From Paenibacillus ihbetae (GTDB lineage Bacteria > Bacillota > Bacilli > Paenibacillales > Paenibacillaceae): 64,000 bases of DNA. The position numbers and the translations under genes are program-made. The stretch's first letter is position 1. The number at the start of each line of letters is the position of its first letter. Shown one piece after another: positions 43,751 through 51,997 of the stretch. Below the pieces are notes generated by a model. It was given only the letters and a program-made list of their open reading frames with translations. It was not told where the DNA came from and did not search any database. The stretch is from the NCBI RefSeq assembly GCF_002741055.1, contig NZ_CP016809.1, positions 6,364,501 through 6,428,500 of the forward strand, given 5' to 3'.

Positions 43751-43779
43751 TTGACAATCGCATGCTTTTCCAAAATAAT
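43751..43779 (+). promoter_or_regulatory. Promoter of codBA
   Basis: TTGACA (43751-43756), a 17-base spacer and AATAAT (43774-43779) match sigma-A at 11 of 12 positions. Confidence 0.7.
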
Positions 43780-43808
43780 AGTATGTAATTGAATACTGGT
43801 ACCTTTAA

Positions 43809-43964
43809 ATCAGTCCAGAGAGGCTGGCAAGGGCAGCGGATGTTTATAATCTCACGAGATTTAGTGCATTTCCCGTCAGGGGATGCTCTGTGTCTTCGTG
43901 CGGATTATGATGTACAGGAGAGGCTACTTGTCAGTTCAAGACTTGACGAGTAGCCTCTTTTTTC
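43809..43964 (+). promoter_or_regulatory. PyrR-type attenuator in the codBA leader
   Basis: CAGTCCAGAGAGGCT (43811-43825), followed by GGCAAGG, matches the conserved PyrR binding loop of pyr leaders. About 95 bases downstream is an intrinsic terminator with T run. In the pyr system UMP-bound PyrR holds the binding loop and lets the terminator form, so codBA should be expressed when pyrimidines are scarce. The full antiterminator pairing was not traced. Confidence 0.82.
43919..43964 (+). terminator. Attenuator terminator before codB
   Basis: The arm at 43919-43932 pairs over 14 positions with 43945-43958 (one G-T pair), followed by six T. Confidence 0.88.
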
Positions 43965-44006
43965 TGCTTTTTTGGTATCAGGAAACTTGAACCTGGAGGT
44001 ATTCTG

Positions 44007-45284
44007 ATGAGCAAACAAGATCAAGAGTTTTCGTGGCAAGCGGTACCGAAAACGCAGAGAAACAATTTTATTAAGACGTTCTCCGTAATGCTGGCGTTCA
44101 CCTTCTTCTCGGCCAGCATGATGGCAGGGGGGACGTTGGGAGTCGGCTTGACGTTCATGGAATTCATCGCTATTGTGCTTGGAGGTAATTTAGTACTCGG
44201 CATCTATACGGGAGCTCTGGCGCATATCGCTGCCAAAACGGGCCTTTCCACGCATTTGCTTGCAAAATACGCGTTTGGGGAGAAAGGCTCTTACTTGCCA
44301 TCGTTCCTGCTCGGCTTCACGCAGGTCGGGTGGTTCGGGGTCGGCGTAGCCATGTTCGCGGTTCCGGTCGCAAGGGCGATGGATTGGAACGTGTACCTGT
44401 TGATCTTCTTGTTTGGTCTCGCCATGACAGCATCCGCGATCTTCGGCATGAAGTCGCTTGTCATTCTGGGCTATGTTGCAGTTCCGGCCATTGCCATTCT
44501 TGGCGGATACTCCGTGTTCGAAGGAACAAATTCACTGGGCGGCCTGCAAGGATTGCTCGATTACACGCCGACACAGTCGCTGACCGTTGCAGCAGCGTTG
44601 ACCATTTGTATCGGGTCTTTCATCAGCGGCGGAACGCTGACGCCCGATTTCGCCCGGTTTTCACGGACTTCCCGTCAGGCGGTGATCGCAACGGTCATAT
44701 CGTTCTTCCTGGGGAACTCACTCATGTTCCTGTTCGGTGCGGTTGGCGCAATGGCTTATAATCTGGCAGATATCTCGGAGGTCATGTTCCTGCAAGGTCT
44801 GATCATTCCGGCGATTATCGTGCTGGGGCTGAACATCTGGACGACTAACGACAATGCCTTGTATGCTTCCGGGCTGGGCTTTGCCAACATCACGAAGATT
44901 TCGAAAAAGTTCTTCGTCGTAGTCAATGGTATCATAGGTACCGTATTCGCCATGTGGATGTACAACAATTTCGTCGGGTTTCTGAATGTACTGGGGGCGG
45001 CGATCCCGTCCATCGGGGCGATCATCATCGCGGACTACTTCTTTGTAAAGCGCAGAAACTATAAACCGTTTGCCGATATGACTTTTAAGAAGGTAAACTG
45101 GATAGCGATGGCAGCTTGGGCCATCGGCGTAGCCTTCGCCCAGCTGGCTCCGGGAGTAACGCCATTGAACGCACTGATCGGCACGGCGGTGGTTTACTTC
45201 GTGCTCATGTTGATTGTTCCTGCCAAAGAAACCATAGAAAAGGGGAAAACCAATGATTATACAGAACGCAAAATTGCGGGGTAA
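44007..45284 (+). CDS. codB: Cytosine permease
   Basis: The 425-residue protein is an NCS1-family nucleobase:cation symporter with about 12 helices. The N-terminus [33 protein letters not shown], and the later [18 protein letters not shown] and [20 protein letters not shown] segments are characteristic of CodB. It imports cytosine for the deaminase encoded next to it. TGGAGG precedes the ATG. The gene overlaps codA by 32 bases. Confidence 0.93.
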   Translation: MSKQDQEFSWQAVPKTQRNNFIKTFSVMLAFTFFSASMMAGGTLGVGLTFMEFIAIVLGGNLVLGIYTGALAHIAAKTGLSTHLLAKYAFGEKGSYLPSFLLGFTQVGWFGVGVAMFAVPVARAMDWNVYLLIFLFGLAMTASAIFGMKSLVILGYVAVPAIAILGGYSVFEGTNSLGGLQGLLDYTPTQSLTVAAALTICIGSFISGGTLTPDFARFSRTSRQAVIATVISFFLGNSLMFLFGAVGAMAYNLADISEVMFLQGLIIPAIIVLGLNIWTTNDNALYASGLGFANITKISKKFFVVVNGIIGTVFAMWMYNNFVGFLNVLGAAIPSIGAIIIADYFFVKRRNYKPFADMTFKKVNWIAMAAWAIGVAFAQLAPGVTPLNALIGTAVVYFVLMLIVPAKETIEKGKTNDYTERKIAG

Positions 45285-46521
45285 AGAAGGATTATGGAAT
45301 ATCGTCGTGAAGGACGGGAAGTTTGAACGAATTACGCAGTCGCTGGAGCCAACGGCGAACGAGGAAGTCCTTGATGTGGGCGGTTCGCTTGTGCTGCCGC
45401 CGTTCATTGAACCTCATATTCATCTGGATACAACGCTTACGGCCGGTGAACCGGAGTGGAATTTGAGCGGCACGCTGTTCGAAGGGATCCAGCGTTGGTC
45501 CGAACGCAAAGCGTTCCTGACGCATGAAGACGTCAAAACGCGCTCCAAAACGGCGCTGAAGTGGCAGATGGCTCAGGGGATCCAGCACGTTCGGACCCAC
45601 GTGGACGTCACGGATCCGAGCTTGACCGCAGTTAAAGCGATGCTAGAAGTGAAAGAGGAAATGGCACCCTATATTGACATCCAGCTTGTTGCTTTTCCGC
45701 AGGAAGGCATTCACTCCTACCCGAACGGCGCGGAACTGTTGGAGGAGTCGCTTAAGATGGGCGTTGACGTCGTTGGCGGCATTCCGCACTTCGAATTCAC
45801 AAGGGAATATGGCGTCGATTCGATGAAGGTTGCTTTTGATCTCGCGGAAAAATATGACCGGCTTATCGACATCCATTGCGACGAAATCGATGATGAGCAA
45901 TCCCGTTTCGTGGAGGTTGTCGCCAAAGAAGCCTACGAACGCGGATTGGGCTCCCGTACAACGGCAAGCCACACCACGGCGATGGGATCATATAACGATG
46001 CCTATACGTACAAATTGTTTAGATTGCTGAAGCTGGCTGACCTGAATTTCGTCTCCAATCCTTTGGTTAACATTCACCTGCAGGGACGCTTCGACACGTA
46101 TCCGAAAAGAAGAGGGCTGACTCGCGTTAAAGAACTGCAAGAAGCTGGCCTTAACGTGTGCTTCGGTCACGATGACATCTTCGATCCATGGTATCCGTTA
46201 GGCACGGGCAACATGCTTCAGGTGCTGCACATGGGCATCCATGCTTCGCAGCTGCTCGGTTACGACCAAATCGTGAACTCGATCGATCTTATTACGAAAA
46301 ATAGCGCAAGAACGCTGCATATCCAGGATGTGTACGGGATTGAAGAAGGCAAGCCTGCCAACTTCATCGTTCTTGAAGCGGAGAACGAATACGAGGCTAT
46401 ACGCAAACAGGCAGCAGTGCTTTATTCGTTCAGAGGCGGACGCAAAATCGCGGAAACGAAGCCGCGGGACACCTCAATCGTTCTTGAGAGCGGTACGGAG
46501 AAGGTCACATTCAACAAATAA
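45253..46521 (+). CDS. codA: Cytosine deaminase
   Basis: The 422-residue amidohydrolase converts cytosine to uracil and ammonia in the cytoplasm. Metal ligands are visible: His55 and His57 in EPHIHLDTT, His and Glu of [11 protein letters not shown], and Asp of [22 protein letters not shown] carries the next conserved His. It closely follows the E. coli CodA layout. AGGGG precedes the ATG, which lies inside the end of codB. With the PyrR-type leader it forms a pyrimidine-salvage operon. Confidence 0.94.
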   Translation: MIIQNAKLRGKEGLWNIVVKDGKFERITQSLEPTANEEVLDVGGSLVLPPFIEPHIHLDTTLTAGEPEWNLSGTLFEGIQRWSERKAFLTHEDVKTRSKTALKWQMAQGIQHVRTHVDVTDPSLTAVKAMLEVKEEMAPYIDIQLVAFPQEGIHSYPNGAELLEESLKMGVDVVGGIPHFEFTREYGVDSMKVAFDLAEKYDRLIDIHCDEIDDEQSRFVEVVAKEAYERGLGSRTTASHTTAMGSYNDAYTYKLFRLLKLADLNFVSNPLVNIHLQGRFDTYPKRRGLTRVKELQEAGLNVCFGHDDIFDPWYPLGTGNMLQVLHMGIHASQLLGYDQIVNSIDLITKNSARTLHIQDVYGIEEGKPANFIVLEAENEYEAIRKQAAVLYSFRGGRKIAETKPRDTSIVLESGTEKVTFNK

Positions 46522-46542
46522 TGGAATGACTCGCATTTCAAC

Positions 46543-46574
46543 AAGAGGCACCCCGTAGTGGGGTGTCTTCTTCA
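46543..46574 (+). terminator. Terminator after codA
   Basis: AAGAGGCACCCC (46543-46554) pairs with GGGGTGTCTTCTT (46560-46572), loop GTAGT; the T tract is interrupted. Confidence 0.7.
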
Positions 46575-46642
46575 TTATGTTTGAATGCAGAGTTTGATTC
46601 CTCCTTTGGGCTTCCATCGTCGCGTATTCCTTTGTTTTTTAT

Positions 46643-47641
46643 ATGTTATCGGCATTGTTTTTAGTTCTCCTGCCACTTCCGGAAACACGAAATACCTGCG
46701 CTTTGCAATCACCCGATACCGTTCATTATTCGCTTGTCCCATTTCATTTCATTTGGGAGATTATTCATAGTCGTTCAATTGTTTGGCCTCAGCCATCGAC
46801 TTACGTGCGGGTACTTAAGGACAGTGTACTTTTGCAGGCGGCGTTCAATTTCCTATTGTTATTGCCGTTTGGCGTTTATCTAAGGTATTTTTTTCAGCAT
46901 AGAGGAAATTGGAAGAAAGCGCTTGGATTGGGATTTGCGTTATCCCTTTTCTATGAAACAACCCAAATTACCGGGATCTACGGGATCTACAATTGCCCAT
47001 ATCGAATCTTCGATGTGGATGATCTTATACTAAACAGTACGGGTGCTTTGTTTGGATTCATCATTGCACCTGTCATACTTGCTCTTTTTCCGTCTCGTCG
47101 TAACCTTATTGCTAAGGCAGAAAAAATGCAGGAAAGTCCGCTCGTACCTCCGATGCCGCAATTACTTGCTGTGCTTGTCGATTATCTGTTGATTAAGATT
47201 AGTTGGACACTTACTCTAGGTTTATTTAGCACTAGCGAATTTGCAGAATTTCTTTATACAACGATTTTATTTGTTATTCTTTTCGCTGTAGTTCCATTTT
47301 ATTGGGGTGGAAAAACCATCGGAACCCATATACTGCGATTTAACCTGACTACATTGGATGGGGGAACACCTCCGTGGCCGTCCTTTTTAAAAAGATCCTT
47401 TGCGCTTTACTTGCCTTTAGCGGCATCATGGTTACTGCGCTTTTTTAATGGTATTGAGTTAGATATGGATTCAAAACTTTATCCTTATCATGTATGGATC
47501 AGCGTGGCTGCAATCGCATTCCTGTTTATGATGTGGGTCATATTAGTTATCCATGTAACCGTCGTCCTCTTCAAGAAAGGGAAGCGAAATTTTTATTTTG
47601 ACGATGTGGCGAATTTAGTACCAAGGAAAAATAATGTTTAA
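46643..47641 (+). CDS. VanZ-RDD fusion membrane protein, 5' end uncertain
   Basis: The 332-residue reading frame has an N-terminal VanZ-like domain (FNFLLLLPFGVYLRYFF, then SLFYETTQITGIYGIY and YRIFDVDDLILNSTGALFG) and a C-terminal RDD domain (LAVLVDYLLIKISW, VPFYWGGKTIGTHILRFNL). VanZ domains are linked to glycopeptide or lipid-related envelope functions. No ribosome binding site is found at ATG 46643; the frame has homologous-looking residues further upstream (FLLWASIVAYSFVFY) up to a TGA near 46597, but no start codon there. The first helix may thus be damaged or the start unusual. Confidence 0.75.
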   Translation: MLSALFLVLLPLPETRNTCALQSPDTVHYSLVPFHFIWEIIHSRSIVWPQPSTYVRVLKDSVLLQAAFNFLLLLPFGVYLRYFFQHRGNWKKALGLGFALSLFYETTQITGIYGIYNCPYRIFDVDDLILNSTGALFGFIIAPVILALFPSRRNLIAKAEKMQESPLVPPMPQLLAVLVDYLLIKISWTLTLGLFSTSEFAEFLYTTILFVILFAVVPFYWGGKTIGTHILRFNLTTLDGGTPPWPSFLKRSFALYLPLAASWLLRFFNGIELDMDSKLYPYHVWISVAAIAFLFMMWVILVIHVTVVLFKKGKRNFYFDDVANLVPRKNNV

Positions 47642-47742
47642 ATGTCCATGCAGAACAAGTAGTTGCAGGCGTGCTCAATTAAGGCATCAATCAGCGTGAG
47701 GCAATTATTTTAAGATGTAATTAAAAAAGATTACGATTTTCA

Positions 47743-47771
47743 TTGACAAAGAAATCCAGCCTCCGTATAAT
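47743..47771 (+). promoter_or_regulatory. Perfect-consensus promoter of the zinc lipoprotein gene
   Basis: TTGACA (47743-47748), a 17-base spacer and TATAAT (47766-47771). It is directly followed by a Zur-type box. Confidence 0.88.
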
Positions 47772-47774
47772 CTT

Positions 47775-47795
47775 TAATCGTAAACATTACAATTA
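47775..47795. promoter_or_regulatory. Zur-type operator
   Basis: TAATCGTAA-ACA-TTACAATTA has 9-base arms that match each other except at one position and agrees with the Bacillus Zur box. It begins 3 bases after the -10 element, so zinc-loaded Zur would block transcription start. Confidence 0.75.
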
Positions 47796-47808
47796 AATGG
47801 AGGAGAAT

Positions 47809-48639
47809 ATGAAACTAAAACTTGGGATTGGAGTCATTTTAGCAGTAATGGGGTTGTGGCTTACCGGGTGTCAAAGCGCTGGTTCTAACGACAGTGGCGC
47901 TTTGAATCAAACCGAGGCAGTCAGCGGTACGAATGGAAGCAGTAGCACTCAGGAGAGCAGCGGTACACAAGAAAGCAGCAGTACTAATGAAAGCAACACG
48001 AATCATGTTCATGACGAGGAGGACGACCATAACCATGACCATGACCATGAACATAACCATGACCACAACCACGGACATAATCATGATCATGATGAGGAAG
48101 CAGAGGCGATCTACAAGGGATTCTTTGAGGACAGCCAAGTCCAGAACCGTACGCTTTCAGATTGGGAAGGAGACTGGCAATCGGTTTATCCATATTTGCT
48201 GGATGGTACATTGGATGAGGTGTTTGCGCATAAAGCGGAGGATTCCGGGAAAATGACGGCGGAGGAGTATAAGGAATATTATGACGTCGGCTACAAGACA
48301 GATACCGAACGCATTGTGATTGAAGGAGACACGGTCACGTTCTTCACGAAGGGCCAGCAACATTCAGGGAAGTACCAATCCGATGGATACGAAATACTGA
48401 CCTACGAGGCCGGCAACCGCGGGGTTCGATACATATTTAAGTCGGTTGAAGAAGTCGAGGGACTGCCTCGTTACATTCAATTTAGCGACCACCGGATCAA
48501 CCCCAGCAAGTCGGATCATTTCCATTTATACTGGGGAGACGATCGCAAGGCTCTACTTGAAGAAGTTACGAATTGGCCTACTTATTACCCGTCCGACATG
48601 GACGGACACAGCATTGCCCATGAAATGATGGCACACTAA
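47809..48639 (+). CDS. ZinT-like zinc-binding lipoprotein with a His-rich linker
   Basis: The 276-residue protein has a signal peptide with lipobox LTGC (Cys near residue 21), a Ser/Thr/Gly linker, a His/Asp-rich stretch (about residues 66-96, alternating His with Asp, Glu and Asn), and a C-terminal ZinT/YodA domain (DWEGDWQSVYPYLLDGTLDE, HRINPSKSDHFHLYWGD). The latter carries the conserved metal-binding His residues. In ZinT and AdcA such domains bind zinc and hand it to an importer; here the protein is membrane-anchored outside the cell. GGAGGAG precedes ATG 47809. The Zur box predicts induction on zinc starvation. Confidence 0.9.
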   Translation: MKLKLGIGVILAVMGLWLTGCQSAGSNDSGALNQTEAVSGTNGSSSTQESSGTQESSSTNESNTNHVHDEEDDHNHDHDHEHNHDHNHGHNHDHDEEAEAIYKGFFEDSQVQNRTLSDWEGDWQSVYPYLLDGTLDEVFAHKAEDSGKMTAEEYKEYYDVGYKTDTERIVIEGDTVTFFTKGQQHSGKYQSDGYEILTYEAGNRGVRYIFKSVEEVEGLPRYIQFSDHRINPSKSDHFHLYWGDDRKALLEEVTNWPTYYPSDMDGHSIAHEMMAH

Positions 48640-48725
48640 CGACATCTCTGCTCTGAATCGGCGTTGAGAGTTAAAATTAACTTTCATTAAAGTAGGCTTC
48701 ATAATATTTAATAGTTCGAATTCAT

Positions 48726-48766
48726 AACCCCCAGGAACGCTTGCGGAGCGTATCCTGGGGGTTTTA
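48726..48766. terminator. Terminator after the zinc lipoprotein gene
   Basis: AACCCCCAGGA pairs with TCCTGGGGGTT around an inner ACGCT/AGCGT stem, followed by TTTTA. Confidence 0.82.
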
Positions 48767-48775
48767 GCTTAATTT

Positions 48776-48794
48776 TAAGGTTGCTGTAAGGTTG
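48776..48794. promoter_or_regulatory. Direct repeat, candidate response-regulator site
   Basis: TAAGGTTG occurs at 48776-48783 and 48787-48794, an 11-base period, which is the usual layout of OmpR-type response-regulator sites. It lies about 80 bases before the ABC transporter operon whose two-component system is encoded downstream. Confidence 0.5.
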
Positions 48795-48870
48795 GGATTA
48801 ACACGGTGTAAGATGCGATCTTTAAGATTGGATATACATTCATGAAACCTAACGCCTAAGGAGAGAAACC

Positions 48871-49638
48871 ATGAAAACCATACTGCAAGCAACCAACGTA
48901 AACAAAACCTTCGGCACGAAAGGAAACCTGTATACGGCACTTCAAAACATCAATCTGAGCATAAAAGAAGGAGAATATGTCGGCATCATGGGCCCATCAG
49001 GAGCTGGAAAGTCGACCCTGCTGAATATCTTCTCGACCATCGATACGCCGACCTCCGGCGAAATCACGATCGACGGGCAAAACATCGTTTCCATGAACGA
49101 AGAAAAGCTGTCCGATTTCCGCCGTCATAAACTCGGCTTTATTTTTCAGGACTACAATCTGCTCGATACGCTGACGGTCAAGGAAAACATCCTGCTGCCG
49201 CTTGCTCTTTCCAAAGTCCCGCCAGCCGAAATCGAAAGGCGGGTGGAAGAAATCGCCGATATGTTCAGTATTCGCGAGATTCTCGATAAGTACCCGTACC
49301 ACATTTCGGGAGGACAAAAGCAGCGTGCGGCCGCTTCGCGGGCAATCGTCACGAATCCAAGTCTGATATTGGCGGACGAGCCAACCGGCGCGCTGGATTC
49401 GAAATCGGCAACCGGCCTGCTGGAAAGCTTGAGCAAGCTGAACCAGCATAACCAAGCGACCATCCTGATGGTGACACATGACGCTTATGCGGCGAGCTTC
49501 TGCAACCGAGTCATTTTCATTAACGACGGCCAGCTGTTCAAAGAGCTTCATAAGGAAGGCATGACCAGAAAAGAATTTTTCGGGCGGATTCTTGAGGTGT
49601 TAGCGATGCTCGGAGGTGGACATCATGACGCTGTTTAA
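48871..49638 (+). CDS. ABC transporter ATP-binding protein, Bce/Yxd type
   Basis: The 255-residue ATPase has Walker A GPSGAGKST near residue 42, signature ISGGQKQR, Walker B LILADEPTGALD and H-loop VTHDAYAASFCNRVIFI. It belongs to the MacB/BceA-like group that works with large ten-helix permeases to remove or flip cell-wall-active peptide antibiotics. AGGAGAG precedes the ATG. It overlaps the permease gene by 14 bases. Confidence 0.9.
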   Translation: MKTILQATNVNKTFGTKGNLYTALQNINLSIKEGEYVGIMGPSGAGKSTLLNIFSTIDTPTSGEITIDGQNIVSMNEEKLSDFRRHKLGFIFQDYNLLDTLTVKENILLPLALSKVPPAEIERRVEEIADMFSIREILDKYPYHISGGQKQRAAASRAIVTNPSLILADEPTGALDSKSATGLLESLSKLNQHNQATILMVTHDAYAASFCNRVIFINDGQLFKELHKEGMTRKEFFGRILEVLAMLGGGHHDAV

Positions 49639-51556
49639 GATTGCCGGGAAAAATATCCGGAAGAACTTCACGAATTATTTTCTTTACTTCGCATCGATGA
49701 TTTTCAGCATCGTCATTTATTTTACGTTCGTATCCTTGAAATACGACAGCACCATCCAAACGGCATCAGATGGATCGCAGAAAATCAGCTCGGCTTTCAG
49801 CGGAGCGGCGGTGGTGCTGATCGTGTTCGTGGCAGTTTTCATCTGGTACTCCAACTCGTTTTTCACGCGCAAGCGGAAAAAGGAGGTCGGATTGTACTCG
49901 CTGCTGGGTGTCCGTAAAAAACAGATCGGGCGAATGCTGTTTTATGAAAATTTCCTGATGGGCATTCTGGCTCTGATTGTCGGAATCGCGCTTGGAGCGG
50001 TGCTTAGCCGGTTTTTCGTCATGATTCTAATGAAGGTGATGGGTTACGCCGTCATGGCGGATTTCTCCATTTCACCGGCTGCCATCTTGAATACGTTCCT
50101 GGTGTTCATGATTATCTCGCTGATCACATCGGTTCAAGGCTATCGCCTGATATACCGGTTCAAGCTGATCGAGCTGTTCCGGGCGGATCAGGAGCGTGAG
50201 AAGGAGCCGAAGTCTTCGGCGGTCATTGCGTTACTATCCGTAGCGATGATTGGGTTCGGATACTGGCTTGCGCTGCAAAATTTGCTGACGTCCAAAGCAT
50301 GGGCTGCGATCGGGTATATGCTCACTCCGCTCGTTATACTGATCTCGGTCATCCTGGGCACATACCTGCTGTTTAACACGTTAACCGTAACGCTGCTGAA
50401 GCTGGCCCGCAAACACAAAACAAGCTACTGGCGTGGACTGAACCTAATTGGGACTTCCCAGCTGCTGTACCGGATGAAGGGCAACGCCCGGACGCTCACG
50501 ATCATCGCCGTGCTGAGCGCAACAACGCTGACGGCGGTCGGAACGGCGTACAGCACGTATTACAACACCCGGACGAATGCGGAGCTTGCGAATCCGAACA
50601 GCTATATGTTTATCGGAGCTGACAGTGCGGCCGCAGCAAAAACCGATAAGGTGATCGAGCAGGCTGAGGGACATAAATTGCTTTACCATGTGTCCATTCC
50701 TCTGCTCGAGGTGGATGCCGACATCTCCGGCATGAATAACGCTTTAGGAGAGGAGGAGCAGTCGTTTACGGTCATATCAAGCCGAGATTTTAACCGGATG
50801 GCCAAGCTGCAGGGGCGGGACGACACGATAAGCCTTGAAGGCAGCGAAGCCGCAGCGCTCGAACCTGCCTATATGGAAGGCATTTCGCCGGAGTATGTCG
50901 GTTCATCGATCGAGCTGAAGGTTAGCGGAATCAAAAAAACCATCCATTTCAATACCTTAAAAAAATACAATGTGCTGAATCTTGGATCGGTCTATTCCAC
51001 CATTGTCGTGAGCGATGACTTGTTTGCGGAGCTTAAGCATAGTGCCAAGGCTCTGGTAGCGGAAGCTTACGGCATCACGCATCAGGACAAGGCGAAAGAG
51101 CTGACAAAGCAATTGGAAGGAATAGTACCGGAGACAGCCGGGCTTTCAAGCTTTTACAGCGATTATTCACGGGGAATGGAATCCTCCGGTCTCTTGATGT
51201 TTATGGGCGGATTCCTCGGACTCGTATTCCTGGCGGCGACGGGCAGCATCATTTACTTCAAACAGCTGACGGAAGCCGGCAGCGACAAGGCCCGTTATTT
51301 GATATTGCACAAAATCGGCGTCAAGAAACGGGAAATCCACAAATCCGTCGCCAAGCAAGTGCTGTTCATATTTGCTCTGCCGCTTGCTTTCGGAATTGCC
51401 CACTGCGCCGTCGCCCTATCGGCCTTATCGAAAATGATGATGACCAATCTGGTCGTTCCGGTCGTGACCTGCATGGGTGTCTACGTCGGCATCTACTTGA
51501 TCTATTATTTCTTGACTGTGCATGCGTACTGCAAAATCGTTACCAATACAAAATAG
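49625..51556 (+). CDS. ABC transporter permease, Bce/Yxd type
   Basis: The 643-residue protein has the BceB/FtsX-like layout: TM1 near residues 18-38 after LFKIAGKNIRKN, TM helices 2-7 up to about residue 320, a large extracellular domain of about 200 residues, and three C-terminal helices (LLMFMGGFLGLVFLAATG onward). The extracellular domain is where bacitracin- or lantibiotic-type peptides are sensed in the family. GGAGGTG precedes ATG 49625 by 6 bases. B. subtilis YxdM is the best model because a yxeA homologue follows. Confidence 0.9.
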   Translation: MTLFKIAGKNIRKNFTNYFLYFASMIFSIVIYFTFVSLKYDSTIQTASDGSQKISSAFSGAAVVLIVFVAVFIWYSNSFFTRKRKKEVGLYSLLGVRKKQIGRMLFYENFLMGILALIVGIALGAVLSRFFVMILMKVMGYAVMADFSISPAAILNTFLVFMIISLITSVQGYRLIYRFKLIELFRADQEREKEPKSSAVIALLSVAMIGFGYWLALQNLLTSKAWAAIGYMLTPLVILISVILGTYLLFNTLTVTLLKLARKHKTSYWRGLNLIGTSQLLYRMKGNARTLTIIAVLSATTLTAVGTAYSTYYNTRTNAELANPNSYMFIGADSAAAAKTDKVIEQAEGHKLLYHVSIPLLEVDADISGMNNALGEEEQSFTVISSRDFNRMAKLQGRDDTISLEGSEAAALEPAYMEGISPEYVGSSIELKVSGIKKTIHFNTLKKYNVLNLGSVYSTIVVSDDLFAELKHSAKALVAEAYGITHQDKAKELTKQLEGIVPETAGLSSFYSDYSRGMESSGLLMFMGGFLGLVFLAATGSIIYFKQLTEAGSDKARYLILHKIGVKKREIHKSVAKQVLFIFALPLAFGIAHCAVALSALSKMMMTNLVVPVVTCMGVYVGIYLIYYFLTVHAYCKIVTNTK

Positions 51557-51568
51557 GAGTGAACAGGA

Positions 51569-51937
51569 ATGAAAAAGGGGTTTATCGCTACAGCTGCCAT
51601 ATTGATCGTACTGGTGGGATTTGTCGTATTCATCCAAAACGTAAATTTGAACCGCATCGGCGCGCAGCAGTATTACGTGCAGATTACTCATGACGGAAAG
51701 AAAATGGAAGATAAGTCGGACCGTGGACAGAAGTACGTATCGTACGAGTACACATTGGAAGGCTTCGATTCTGACGGAAAGGAGAAAAGCCTCACCTTTA
51801 CGGCTGGCAAGGAGCTGCGCAAGGACGCTTATTTGCGGATCTATGTGAAAAAGGATCAAGTCAGCTCCTACCAGGAAGTATCGGCCAGTGATCTGCCCGA
51901 GCAAGCGAAACAGAAGCTGGTCGGTGCCGGGCAATAA
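51569..51937 (+). CDS. yxeA: YxeA-family protein
   Basis: The 122-residue protein has an N-terminal hydrophobic segment (residues 5-22) that is a signal anchor or signal peptide, then a small beta-rich domain: NRIGAQQYYVQI, YVSYEYTLEGFDSDGKEKSLTFTAGKELRKDAYLRIYVKK-like pattern conserved in YxeA. The function of YxeA is not known; in B. subtilis it also follows the YxdLM transporter, so the linkage is conserved. AGGAGTGAA precedes the ATG. Confidence 0.88.
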   Translation: MKKGFIATAAILIVLVGFVVFIQNVNLNRIGAQQYYVQITHDGKKMEDKSDRGQKYVSYEYTLEGFDSDGKEKSLTFTAGKELRKDAYLRIYVKKDQVSSYQEVSASDLPEQAKQKLVGAGQ

Positions 51938-51997
51938 ATGCTTCATCCGGGATAACCGGATACCGTCTACTAAACATATTAATGAGGAGAGAAACTT

